NCBI GenBank assembly: GCA_041402005.1
Contig: JAWKTB010000005.1
Span: 310,001-374,000, forward strand
DNA from: JAJRXR01 sp041402005
GTDB taxonomy: Bacteria; Planctomycetota; Phycisphaerae; Phycisphaerales; UBA1924
Length of the DNA: 64,000 nucleotides
Direction of reading: 5' to 3'
The notes under the pieces were generated by a model. The model saw only the letters and a program-made list of their open reading frames with translations, made no database searches and was not told the origin of the DNA. The translations under genes were made by a program, and so were the position numbers. Shown in pieces: positions 24,764 to 33,234 of the stretch; the first letter of the stretch is position 1; the number at the start of each line of letters is the position of its first letter.

Positions 24764-25725
24764 GTCGGGATTCTCCTCGATTCCAGGCGGGCGGCGTCCA
24801 GCCCCCCTCGCCCACGCGCGAAGTCGGACCAGGACATGCGACGCTTGCCCGCGGGCTGGACCTCAAGCAGGCGCAGGGTCGTGCCATCGGCGCACACGAC
24901 GAGACCCCCCGGCGCATCCACGATCCGCCCTTCCCCGCCCCCCTCTGTTTCGGAGAGCGCCGGGCCCTCTTGCGCGCGCAGCAGCTTGAGGGCGTCGTCA
25001 CCCACGTGGACGAGCACGCCCGGCCAGGGACTCAGCCCGTTGATCCGGCATCGACAACGACTCGCCGGCTCGCGGAAGTCCACCCAGGCGTCGGACGCCG
25101 CGAGCTTCCGGGCGTGCGTAACGAGCGACTCGTCCTGCGTCGTCGCCTGCACGTCGCCCCGGGCGTGCCGATCGAGGACCTCCTCGACCAGGTCGGGGCC
25201 GTCCGCGGCGAGCACGTCGTGCAGCTCGCCCGCGGTCGTCGATGGCTCGATCAGGCGGCGGGACTGGGCCAGCACCTCTCCCGCGTCCATCCGGTCGGCG
25301 ATCGTGATGACGGAGTTCCCGCTCTCAGCGTCCCCGGCGAGAATCGCCCAGTTGATCGGGGCGGCGCCGCGCCACCGGGGGAGGAGCGAGGCGTGCAGGT
25401 TGATCGCGAAGCGGTCAGCCAGGAGCGCCCGCGGGAGCTTCTGGCCGTAGGCGATGATGACCCAGGCGTCGGCGCCCGCCGCGCGGACCTGCTCGATCAC
25501 ATCAGACTCGGCGATTCGTTCGGGCTTGAGGATCGGCGTCCCGGGCACGTGCTCGCTGGCCCAGGCCGCGATCGGCGTCGGCGTGAGCTTCGAGCCCCGC
25601 CCGGCGGGGCGGTCGGGCTGGGTCACGATGGCGCTGACGTTTCGCGTGCGCGCGAGGCGCTCGAGCGTGGGCGCCCCGAAGGCGCCTGAGCCGAAGAAGA
25701 CGACGTCCGTGGTCGCGCGGTCCAT
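24757..25725 (-). CDS. fmt: methionyl-tRNA formyltransferase
   Basis: Transfers a formyl group from 10-formyltetrahydrofolate to initiator Met-tRNA. It has 322 residues with an N-terminal formyltransferase domain (FFGSGAFGAPTLERL; NLHASLLPRWRGAAPI with the catalytic Asn-His pair; DRMDAGEV) and a C-terminal tRNA-binding domain (about 215-320; LEVQPAGKRRM). A low-complexity insertion EGPALSETEGGGEG lies in a surface loop of the C-terminal domain. It is downstream of def on the same strand and overlaps the start of the HEIGHH gene. Confidence 0.93.
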   Translation of the reverse strand: MDRATTDVVFFGSGAFGAPTLERLARTRNVSAIVTQPDRPAGRGSKLTPTPIAAWASEHVPGTPILKPERIAESDVIEQVRAAGADAWVIIAYGQKLPRALLADRFAINLHASLLPRWRGAAPINWAILAGDAESGNSVITIADRMDAGEVLAQSRRLIEPSTTAGELHDVLAADGPDLVEEVLDRHARGDVQATTQDESLVTHARKLAASDAWVDFREPASRCRCRINGLSPWPGVLVHVGDDALKLLRAQEGPALSETEGGGEGRIVDAPGGLVVCADGTTLRLLEVQPAGKRRMSWSDFARGRGGLDAARLESRRIPTC

Positions 25726-25755
25726 CCGTGGGAGGAGGATAGTGGAGGCGAATCG

Positions 25756-25774
25756 GGCCGGGTGGAAACCGGCC
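25756..25774. repeat. short GC palindrome with TTCC/GGAA loop
   Basis: GGCCGG and CCGGCC arms around a loop containing GGTGGAAA, in the def-fmt gap. It shares the GGTxGGAAACC core with the repeat at 50645-50665. Confidence 0.4.
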
Positions 25775-25791
25775 TCTCAGGGAGGAAGCCG

Positions 25792-26349
25792 TCAGAGCAG
25801 GCGGGACTGCTGCTCGAGGGCGCGGACGGCGGACCGGTTCTTGACGCGCCATTTCTGGAGCATGCGGTCGAGGATCAGCACGCCGTCCAGGTGGTCCATC
25901 TCGTGCTGCCAGCACCGGGCGAGGAGCCCCGACGCCGTGCGCTGGAAGCGGCGCCCCTCCAGATCAGTCGCGGCGATGGTGATGGTGGGCGGGCGCATGA
26001 CCTCGCCGACGATGTCGGGCAGGGAGAGGCACCCCTCCTCGCCGGGCTCGGGGGGGCCAAGCGGGTCCGACAGGACGGGGTTGACGTAGACCTCGGGCCC
26101 CGCGTTCGCGGTGGGGGGCGCGTCGGAGACGCTCCGCCCCTGGCCCTCCGGGACATGGCAGACGAACAGGCGCCATGGGAGCCCGACCTGCGGGGCGGCC
26201 AGGCCGATGCCCTCGGCCTCGCGCATCAGCTCGACCATCCGGCGTGCGACGCCGGCGACCTCGTCCGACAGCTCGATCGGGCGGGCCTTCTCACGCAGCG
26301 CCGGCGCGGGGTAGTGCAGGATCCTCAGCGAGGCGGGATCAATCGGCAT
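25792..26349 (-). CDS. def: peptide deformylase
   Basis: Metalloenzyme of 185 residues that removes the formyl group from nascent polypeptides. All three family motifs are present: GIGLAAPQVG, EGCLSLP and QHEMDHLDG, which supply the Cys and two His metal ligands and the catalytic Glu. The ATG at 26349 gives a normal N-terminus (MPIDPASLRILHYP); a longer frame upstream runs into the divergent promoter region. It precedes fmt on the same strand, the classical pairing. It is preceded by a leaderless-type TACGAT box. Confidence 0.95.
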   Translation of the reverse strand: MPIDPASLRILHYPAPALREKARPIELSDEVAGVARRMVELMREAEGIGLAAPQVGLPWRLFVCHVPEGQGRSVSDAPPTANAGPEVYVNPVLSDPLGPPEPGEEGCLSLPDIVGEVMRPPTITIAATDLEGRRFQRTASGLLARCWQHEMDHLDGVLILDRMLQKWRVKNRSAVRALEQQSRLL

Positions 26350-26355
26350 CGGGCG

Positions 26356-26361
26356 ATCGTA
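26356..26361 (-). promoter_or_regulatory. putative leaderless -10 box TACGAT
   Basis: On the minus strand TACGAT lies 6 nt before the def start codon at 26349. Confidence 0.4.
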
Positions 26362-26392
26362 TGGCCCCGCGGCGATGGGGCGGACGGGTCTC

Positions 26393-26413
26393 GGCGGGCG
26401 GGCGCCGCCCGCC
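26393..26413. repeat. perfect 9-bp GC hairpin
   Basis: GGCGGGCGG / CCGCCCGCC with a 3-nt loop, in the 161-nt gap between the divergent def and TPR genes. It may be a regulatory stem or one of the dispersed GC palindromes. A CTATAGT box at about 26441-26447 could be the promoter of the TPR gene. Confidence 0.4.
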
Positions 26414-26510
26414 ATCGGCGTGCGCACGCCCGGGCTCACCCTATAGTCTGCCCCGCCCGAGCCGACGACGATCGGCGGTGGCGGCGGCCCCACCTACAAG
26501 GAACCACGCC

Positions 26511-28022
26511 TTGGCGATCTTCGGCAAGAACAAGGGCGGCGACAACGGCGACGGGGACAACACCGGCCCCATCGACGAGGCGTTCAGCCCCAAGAAGGCC
26601 CGGGCCTTCTTCGACCGAGCCAAGACCGTCCACGAGTCCACAAACTACGCCTACGCCATGCAGCTCTGGCTCAACGGCCTCCGCTTCGAGCCCGTGAGCA
26701 TGGACGGGCTCAACGGCTTCCTGACCTCCGCGGTCGCCTTCCACGCCGAGGCCGGCGATGACGGCAAGGGAAAGAGCGCCAAGGCCCTCAAGGAGGCCCG
26801 GGGCGGGTTGACCGCCAAGGGTCGGATCGGCAAGTACATCCTCGCGCTGTTCGACTTCGGGTCCAGGCCCGGAGACCTGAACGCCGCGCTGCGGGCGGGG
26901 GAGCTCGCGGCCGACCTGGGGCTGCGCGACGCGGCGACGTACGTGCTCAGCCGGGCCTTCGAGCTGGCGGCGACCGACAAGAAGCAGAAGAAGGACAACT
27001 TCGTCCGCCTGCTCAACGCGTTCGAGAAGGTCGAGGCGTACGACCTGGCGGTGCAGGCGGGCAACGTCGCCGTCAAGATGGACATCTCGGACGCGGATCT
27101 GCAGAACCACGTGCGGAACCTCGGCGCCCAGGCGACGATGAGCCGCGGCGGGTTCGACGAGGTCGGCGAGGAGGGGGGCTTCCGCAAGAACATCCGCGAC
27201 GCGACCAAGCAGCGCCAACTCGAGGAAGCGGAGCGGATCTCCAAGACCGAGGAGGTCAAGGATCGCCTGGTCGCGCAAGCCGAGGAGGAGTACCAGGCCA
27301 ACCCGGGCGACGTCCCGGTCATCGAGAAATACGGGCGGGCCCTGCGCGAGCGCGGCAAGAACGCGGACGAGCTCAAGGCGATCACCCTGTACACGAAGGC
27401 ATACAAGGACACGGGGCAGTTCAAGTTCCGCCAGCTCTCGGGCGAGATCCAGATCCGGCGCTCGCGCCGGGAGGTCGCCCGCCACAAGCACGCGTGGGAG
27501 GCCTCCCCCGAGGACCAGGGGCTGAGGGAGGCCTTCGAGAAGGCCCGACGGGCGCTCATCGACCTCGAGATCAACGAGCTGGAGCTGCAGGTCGAGAAGT
27601 ACCCGACGGAGCTGACGCTCAAGTACGAGCTGGGCAAGCGGTACTTCGAGGTGGGCAAGCTGCACGAGGCGATCGAGCAGTTCCAGCTCGCCCAGGAGGA
27701 CGCCAAGCACAAGCGGGGCGTGCTGCTGTACATGGCCCGTGCCTTCATGGCGCTCGACGGCTGGCTCGACGAGGCGATCGCGACGTACAGGCGAGCGCTC
27801 GAGGGCCTCGAGGACGAGAAGAGCGACGTGGGGATGGAGATCCGCTACGGGCTCATGTCGGCGCTGCAGCAGAAGGCCGAGACGGAGCGGGACGCGGCGT
27901 CCGCAGACGAGGCGGACAAGCTCGCCGGCGGCATCGCGATCCAGAGCTTCGGGTACAAGGACATCCGCGAGCGTCGCGAGGCGATCAAGAAGCTCATCAC
28001 CGACCTCAAGAGCGGGGGCTGA
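26511..28022 (+). CDS. large TPR-like repeat protein
   Basis: Cytoplasmic protein of 503 residues, almost entirely helical, with TPR-like repeats; clear copies are AYAMQLWLNGLRFEP near residue 45, YELGKRYFEVGKLHEAIEQF near 380 and MARAFMALDGWLDEAIATYR near 410. A charged coiled-coil-like stretch lies at about 230-300. It has no signal peptide or catalytic motif, so it is presumably a scaffold. The TTG start at 26511 is chosen because AAGGA lies 8 nt upstream and the frame further upstream overlaps the def promoter. kdsB follows 2 nt after the stop. Confidence 0.7.
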   Translation: MAIFGKNKGGDNGDGDNTGPIDEAFSPKKARAFFDRAKTVHESTNYAYAMQLWLNGLRFEPVSMDGLNGFLTSAVAFHAEAGDDGKGKSAKALKEARGGLTAKGRIGKYILALFDFGSRPGDLNAALRAGELAADLGLRDAATYVLSRAFELAATDKKQKKDNFVRLLNAFEKVEAYDLAVQAGNVAVKMDISDADLQNHVRNLGAQATMSRGGFDEVGEEGGFRKNIRDATKQRQLEEAERISKTEEVKDRLVAQAEEEYQANPGDVPVIEKYGRALRERGKNADELKAITLYTKAYKDTGQFKFRQLSGEIQIRRSRREVARHKHAWEASPEDQGLREAFEKARRALIDLEINELELQVEKYPTELTLKYELGKRYFEVGKLHEAIEQFQLAQEDAKHKRGVLLYMARAFMALDGWLDEAIATYRRALEGLEDEKSDVGMEIRYGLMSALQQKAETERDAASADEADKLAGGIAIQSFGYKDIRERREAIKKLITDLKSGG

Positions 28023-28024
28023 GC

Positions 28025-28834
28025 GTGCTCGGGCGTCGCCCCAAGGCGGTCGCGATCATCCCGGCCCGCCTGGGATCCACGCGTCTGCCGCGGAAGGCGC
28101 TGCTGGACGAGACCGGGACGCCCTTAGTCGTGCATGTGTGCCAGCGGGTCGCGGGCTCTGAGAAGATCGATCGTGTCGTGGTCGCAACGGACGCGGACGA
28201 GATCGCGGCGGCCGTGCGGTCGGGCGGCTTCGAGGCGATCATGACCAGCCCGGAACACCCGAACGGGACGAGCCGCCTGGTCGAGGCCGCCCGGTTGCTG
28301 AAGCTTCGTTGGAGCGACCTGGTTGTCAACGTGCAGGGCGACGAGCCGGAGATCGAGGCGGGCGTGATCGAGGGGGCGATGCTCGCGTCGGGTGTCGAGC
28401 CGATGCACGCGTGGTACCCCGAGGCTGGGCCTCGGCATGCGGCCGTCGGGACCGTCGCGACCCTGATCGGGCGCGAGCAGGCGGAGAATCCAAACGTGGT
28501 GAAAGTGACGACCGGCCTGCTCGATCCGGAAACTGGCGTGGGCCCGGCGATGTACTTCAGCCGTGCGTCCATCCCGCACGACCGAGACGGCGCCGGCGAG
28601 GTCCGATGCCTCCGGCACGTGGGGATCTACGCCTACCAGACGAGAGAGCTTCAGACATTCGCCACGCTCGAAGAGTCGCCCCTGGAACGCGGCGAGCGCC
28701 TTGAGCAACTCCGCTGGCTTGAGCACGGGTACCCGATCGCGGTCGCGGTTCGCGAGTCCTCGCACGCGGGGATCGACACGCCGGAGCAGTACGCGGCGTT
28801 CGTCGCGCGGTGGCGGGCGAGCCGGCACGCCTGA
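28025..28834 (+). CDS. kdsB: 3-deoxy-manno-octulosonate cytidylyltransferase
   Basis: Activates Kdo by transfer to CMP, the step before Kdo is added to lipid A. It has 269 residues. IIPARLGSTRLPRK binds CTP, NVQGDEPEI supplies the metal-binding Asp, and HVGIYAY and the FATLEESPLERGERLEQLRWLEHG segment are typical of KdsB. Its presence implies an outer membrane with lipopolysaccharide. The GTG start at 28025 follows the TPR stop by 2 nt, so the two are probably co-transcribed. Confidence 0.93.
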   Translation: MLGRRPKAVAIIPARLGSTRLPRKALLDETGTPLVVHVCQRVAGSEKIDRVVVATDADEIAAAVRSGGFEAIMTSPEHPNGTSRLVEAARLLKLRWSDLVVNVQGDEPEIEAGVIEGAMLASGVEPMHAWYPEAGPRHAAVGTVATLIGREQAENPNVVKVTTGLLDPETGVGPAMYFSRASIPHDRDGAGEVRCLRHVGIYAYQTRELQTFATLEESPLERGERLEQLRWLEHGYPIAVAVRESSHAGIDTPEQYAAFVARWRASRHA

Positions 28835-28905
28835 GGAAAACACCCGGGACTTGGACGTTCCCAAGCCGAGTCGGGGCAGGGAGTTGCCAGGCGCGCCCGA
28901 TCTGG

Positions 28906-28911
28906 TACGAT
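28906..28911 (+). promoter_or_regulatory. putative leaderless -10 box TACGAT
   Basis: TACGAT lies 5 nt before the ATG at 28917, at the start of the pyrG region. Confidence 0.35.
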
Positions 28912-28916
28912 GGGAC

Positions 28917-29123
28917 ATGCCCATAACGCCGGGAGCGTTCGACGCCGAGCCACCGATTCGTGGGGGGGGCTCCCGACGCTCGCGGTCCGGGCCCGACGCG
29001 TGGGACGAGGCGGATGTCGGGACGTCGGCGGGGACGGACCTGCTGGCGGCCGCCGGCGTCGCCCCCTCCGCCAGCGAGTTCTACTCCCCCATCCCCGACG
29101 GGTACCGCAAGGGCTCGCAGTAA
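28917..29123 (+). CDS. 68-residue open frame, probable N-terminal leader of the broken pyrG
   Basis: The open frame begins at an ATG behind a TACGAT box and ends FYSPIPDGYRKGSQ before a double stop. It is glycine- and serine-rich with no predicted structure. Immediately after the stop, in the next frame, CTP synthase begins (KHVVVL), and the ending reads like the short N-terminal extension that some CTP synthases have. The likely explanation is that this is the first part of pyrG, separated by an indel at about 29121-29125. An independent small protein is possible. Confidence 0.45.
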   Translation: MPITPGAFDAEPPIRGGGSRRSRSGPDAWDEADVGTSAGTDLLAAAGVAPSASEFYSPIPDGYRKGSQ

Positions 29124-29124
29124 T

Positions 29125-30879
29125 AAGCACGTGGTCGTCCTGGCACGGTCATGTCCGGCCTGGGCAAGGGCATCTTCGCCTCCAGCATGGCCAAGGTGCT
29201 CAGCGATTACAGCCTCACCGTCGTCTGATCAAGATGGAGGGGCAATTAACATCGACGCCGGCACGCTCAACCTGCACCGGCACGGCGAGGTCTTCGTCCG
29301 ACGACGGGACCGAGGCGACATGGACCTAGCACGTACGGCGCCACGCTCGACCAGGACTTGTCGCTGGAACTTCGTGACCTCGGGGCGGATCTACTCGAGC
29401 ATCCTCGACCGCGAGCCGCCAGGTGTACCGGCCGCGACGTCCAGATGATCCCGCACGTGACGGGCGAGGTGAAGCGCAAGCTCCGCGAGCTGGCGCTGCG
29501 GGGGGACGGGACCCGACCGGCGGACGTCGTGTTCGTCGAGGTCGGCGGGACCGTCGGGGACTACGAGAACGGGTTCTACATCGAGGCGCTGCGCGAGCTG
29601 GCGTTCGAGGAGGGGCCTGAGTCGGTCTGCTTCGTCGCGCTCACGTACGTGATCGAGCCGAAGGCCCTGGGCGAGCAGAAGTCCAAGGCGGCCCAGCTGG
29701 GCATCAAGCGACTGCTCGAGGCGGGGATCCAGCCTCACCTGATCGCGTGCCGGGCGACGAACCCGGTGCAGAAGACGGTGATGGAGAAGATCGCGATGTT
29801 CTCGAACGTGCCGCTGCGTCGGGTCTTCTCGATGCACGACCGCGAGAGCATCTACACGATCCCCGACGAGATGCGGGCCGATGGACTGGACCGGGAGGTT
29901 CTGAGCATCCTGTCCCTGCACGACCGGGTGGACGTGCGCCACGAGGACAACGCGCGGGCCAAATGGAGCGTGTTCCAGCGCCGTCTCACCGGCGAGCGCT
30001 CCCGCAAGATCGCGCTCGGGATCACCGGCAAGTACGCCCAGCTCCGCGACGCGTACGCCTCGATCGAGAAGGCGATCGAGCACTGCTCGGCCAACCTCGC
30101 CTGCGAGATCGAGGAGCACTGGATCGAGACCACCGATATCGACTCGGCCAACGTCGGCGAGCGACTGGCGGGCCTCGACGCGGTGATCGTCCCCGGCGGG
30201 TTCGGCTCGAGGGGGGTCGAGGGCAAGATCGCCTGCGTGCGGCACTGCCGAGAGAACGGCGTGCCCTACCTGGGCATCTGCCTCGGCTTCCAGGTGGCGG
30301 TGATCGAGTTCGCCCGCAACGTCCTGGGCCTCAAGGACGCGTCGAGCACGGAGTTCGAGCCGGGGTGCGCGACCCCTGTGATCTCGGAACTGCCCGACCA
30401 GAAGAAGATCGAGGGGCTCGGGGGCACGATGCGCTCGACAACAGGACGTGAAGATCACGCCCGGCACGCTCGCGAGTTTCCTGGCCGGCGGGGCAACCTC
30501 GATCCGCGAGCGGTTCCGGCCACCGCTACGAGGTGGACTCCACGTACATCGAGCGGCTCGAGGCGCGCACGGATGGTCTTCTCCGGGCCACCCAGACTTC
30601 CAGCCGATCATGCAGATCCTCGAGCTGCGCCAGCAGGCCGACGAGGGGGACGACTCGGGGCGTGCGAAGGTGACGCACCCGTACTTCATCGGGGGGCAGT
30701 TCCACCCGGAGCTGACGAGCAGACCGCTCAGGCCGCAGCCCATGTTCATGGGGCTGGTCGCAGCGGCGATCCGGGTGAAGATCGAGCGTGACGACCCCGA
30801 GGCATGGGCCGAGGAGATCCGTGATCCGGCCCTCCTGCGCTGGATCCGGCGCCCACGCTCGGAAGCGGAAAAGGTCTAG
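29125..30879 (+). pseudogene. pyrG: CTP synthase, broken by many frameshifts
   Basis: CTP synthase makes CTP from UTP with glutamine as nitrogen donor. An intact central stretch (about 29436-30435) covers much of the synthase domain (DVQMIPHVTGEVKRK, FVEVGGTVGDYENGFY, ACRATNPVQ) and the glutamine amidotransferase domain (VPGGFGSRG, and YLGICLGFQ with the nucleophilic Cys). The first 310 nt encode recognisable PyrG pieces (MSGLGKGIFASSMAKVL, NIDAGTLN, MDLGTYER-like, NFVTSGRIYSSILDRE) in changing frames, about eight shifts. A second cluster of about four shifts lies at 30430-30590, after which the C-terminus (YFIGGQFHPELTSRP) is intact. pyrG is normally essential and the neighbouring genes are clean, so consensus error is likely. 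Confidence 0.8.
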
Positions 30880-31538
30880 AGCGTCTTCGCGCGATCGGTG
30901 GCACGCCGGAGGATCGTCGCGGCGTCGAGGAGAATGCACGCGCTGATCCGGTCCGGGCGACCCGTCAGGACCTGGCAGTTGTGCAGCAGCGTGGAGGCGT
31001 GCAGCCTCGCCCCCGCGGCAAGGTCGGCGTCGTCGCATCTGCTCGCGCGAAGCAGAAACACATGAACCGCCCACGGGCGGTTCGTCGCGTTGTCGGGCTG
31101 GAGCTCGCGGACATGCCAGTCGGCGGCGGCCCAGAGGCGATCCCAAAGCGGGGGGGCGTCGAGTTCGACGCCGAGGGCGCCGAGGGCATGCAGGGCGGCC
31201 AGCTCCTGCTCGGTCGAGGACTCGATGCCGGGCCCGGACTGACCGAGGAGCGGGCCATCCCCGGGAAGGACGAGCGTGAGCGGGTCGGGGCCCGGACCGC
31301 CTCGGAGGCGCCAGAGTGCGTCGTTGACGTCCGACAGCGTGCGCTCCGCTCTGGGGATGTCGGCGAGATGCTCGAGGAGCGGGATGGCGGTCCTCGGGCG
31401 GGCTCCGCTCTCGTCGGTGAGCGTGCCCGCCCAGACACGGCGGGCGGCGGAGCCCGGCGGGATCGGGGGTTCGCCCAGGGTGGTGACGGCAAGGGCATGG
31501 ATGTGGTCGGCGGCGGCAAGGAGGTCGGGCGGGCGCAC
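30876..31538 (-). CDS. hypothetical protein, mainly helical
   Basis: Protein of 220 residues from a GTG at 31538; longer in-frame extensions upstream are low-complexity and overlap the divergent gene region. It is alanine- and leucine-rich with no signal peptide, membrane helix or catalytic motif. The PDNATNRPWAVHVFLLR and CQVLTGRPDRISACILLDAA stretches look conserved in character, as in uncharacterised planctomycete proteins. The stop overlaps the end of pyrG by 4 nt (convergent). No function can be assigned. Confidence 0.55.
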   Translation of the reverse strand: MRPPDLLAAADHIHALAVTTLGEPPIPPGSAARRVWAGTLTDESGARPRTAIPLLEHLADIPRAERTLSDVNDALWRLRGGPGPDPLTLVLPGDGPLLGQSGPGIESSTEQELAALHALGALGVELDAPPLWDRLWAAADWHVRELQPDNATNRPWAVHVFLLRASRCDDADLAAGARLHASTLLHNCQVLTGRPDRISACILLDAATILRRATDRAKTL

Positions 31539-31695
31539 GTGGCATTGTTCTCGGGCTCGGGACCTGCGGGCACGCCAAGCTGCACCGAAGACGCGGGCCG
31601 GCGGCCTTTCGCCCGGCGAGGCGGAGGAACGTCGCCTGTCCGTGGGAGCGGCGGGGGTCGATGGACCGGGCAAGGGGAAGAGTGGAGGCGACCGG

Positions 31696-32244
31696 ATGGG
31701 GTTGGCAACAAAGCCCGCGGAACAGCACGGAGAAGCCCCGCCCCCGCCGGCAGGCCCGCCGGCGGTGGACCCGGCGGCGCCGGGCCTCTCGCGCGAGTGC
31801 TTCGGGATCGAAAACCAGAAGGGCGGCGTCGCGGCGCCCGTCCCGGCGCGGGTACACGCGAACAGCTCGAGTCCGAGCGTCGCGACGGCGTCCGAAGAGA
31901 GCAAGCACGACGCCTCCCCCCGACGACCCTTCAACACCGAACTGGACGTGTGCGAGATCGACGACCGGGGACGCCCGGGCACGGTGTGGTCGGCGAGGGC
32001 CCGCGAGCTGAGCCGCGGCGAGCTCGTGTTCCACTCCAGACGCATGTGCTATGTCGGGCGCCAGAAGCTCGTGCTGATCCACCTCATCGACCATACCCCG
32101 GTCGCGGTCTGCGGAGCCGTGGAGAGCAGCGAGTACGAGGGCGAGGGTCTGTACCGGGTCGAGCTGCGGCTCAAGCCGGTCCCCCACACGCGGCACATCC
32201 TCGAATGGATCGAGGCGAGGGTGGGACGCGGACGCCGGCCTTGA
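31696..32244 (+). CDS. PilZ-like domain protein
   Basis: Protein of 182 residues: a disordered N-terminal half (about 1-85) rich in Ala, Pro and Ser, then a small beta-barrel-like domain (about 90-170) with ARELSRGELVFHSRRM, HLIDHTPVAVCGAVESSEY and LYRVELRL, which follows the PilZ pattern (DxSxxG-like ELSRGEL, then a V...Y.VGLxF-like strand). The N-terminal RxxxR motif needed for cyclic di-GMP is not evident, so ligand binding is uncertain. The ATG at 31696 has GGAGG 7 nt upstream. panC follows 30 nt later. Confidence 0.55.
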   Translation: MGLATKPAEQHGEAPPPPAGPPAVDPAAPGLSRECFGIENQKGGVAAPVPARVHANSSSPSVATASEESKHDASPRRPFNTELDVCEIDDRGRPGTVWSARARELSRGELVFHSRRMCYVGRQKLVLIHLIDHTPVAVCGAVESSEYEGEGLYRVELRLKPVPHTRHILEWIEARVGRGRRP

Positions 32245-32274
32245 CTCGGGCGAGCGGGCGGGCACGCTTTGCCC

Positions 32275-33120
32275 ATGCGGATCGCCCCTCACGCGACCGA
32301 GCTTGATCCGGGCGGGTGCGTGCTGGTCCCCACGATGGGCGCCCTGCACGAGGGGCACCTGGACCTGGTGCGTCTGGGCGCCCGGATGGCCCGCGAACGC
32401 AAGATCGCTGGCGGGTGCGTCGTCAGCGTCTTCGTGAACCCGACGCAGTTCGACGAGGCGTACGACTACGAGCGGTACCCGCGCGTGCTCGACGAGGACG
32501 CCGAGAAGTCGGCCTCGGCGGGCGCGGACGCGGTCTGGGCGCCGAGCGTCGAGGAGATCTACCCCACGCCCGAGTCCCGCCAGAACCCGGTGATGCCCCC
32601 GGTGGCGTACGAGCCGAAGCTGGAGGACGTGGCCAGGCCGGGCCACTTCGCGGGGGTGTGTCTGGTGCTCCGCCGCCTCTTCGAGCTGACCCACGCGCGG
32701 GCCGCGATCTTCGGCGAGAAGGACTGGCAGCAGTTGCAGGTGGCCCGGGCGCTCGTCCCCATGATCGGGCTCAAGACCGAGATCGTGGGGCATCCCACGG
32801 TCCGCGACCCTGATGGGATCGCGATGAGCAGCCGCAACCGGTTCTTGTCCGACGAGGATCGGGCGCGGGGGCGGGCGCTGTCCCGTTCCCTGCTGGCTGC
32901 GGGGCGGGAGACCACGCCCGAGGCCGGCGAGGCGACGATGCGGCTTGTGCTGGCGGAATCGGGGGTGACGCCCGACTACGCGGCAATCCGCGAGGCGCAA
33001 ACGCTGATGCCCCCGCCCGATGGGTCACGGATCGAGGACGTGACGTGGCGGGCGGTGGTCGCGGGTCGGGTCGGGACGGTCCGTCTGCTGGACAACATGC
33101 CCTGGCCTCTCCCCGGGTAA
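32275..33120 (+). CDS. panC: pantoate--beta-alanine ligase
   Basis: Last step of pantothenate synthesis: ATP-dependent joining of pantoate and beta-alanine. It has 281 residues with PTMGALHEGHLDLV (the HIGH-type ATP motif), FVNPTQF, FGEKDWQQL and MSSRNRFL (the KMSKS-like loop). The ATG at 32275 is preferred over a TTG at 32269. Other pan genes are not in the window. Confidence 0.93.
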   Translation: MRIAPHATELDPGGCVLVPTMGALHEGHLDLVRLGARMARERKIAGGCVVSVFVNPTQFDEAYDYERYPRVLDEDAEKSASAGADAVWAPSVEEIYPTPESRQNPVMPPVAYEPKLEDVARPGHFAGVCLVLRRLFELTHARAAIFGEKDWQQLQVARALVPMIGLKTEIVGHPTVRDPDGIAMSSRNRFLSDEDRARGRALSRSLLAAGRETTPEAGEATMRLVLAESGVTPDYAAIREAQTLMPPPDGSRIEDVTWRAVVAGRVGTVRLLDNMPWPLPG

Positions 33121-33234
33121 ACAAGACGTGGGCTTCGCGGACTCCGCCTGGGTGTCGTGGGGGATTCGGGCGTGGGGGCGGAGCGGGCACTAAGGTTGCC
33201 TCCCCCCGCGTGGCGCGGGGCACGGAGATTTGTC

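Noticed and set aside
29125..30600. Programmed frameshifting in pyrG
   Set aside because: There are about twelve switches with no repeated slippery site or downstream stem; programmed shifts occur once or twice per gene.
30526..33000. 824-codon minus-strand frame across pyrG, the 220-residue hypothetical gene, the PilZ-like gene and panC
   Set aside because: It overlaps several clearly coding genes and has no recognisable domain.
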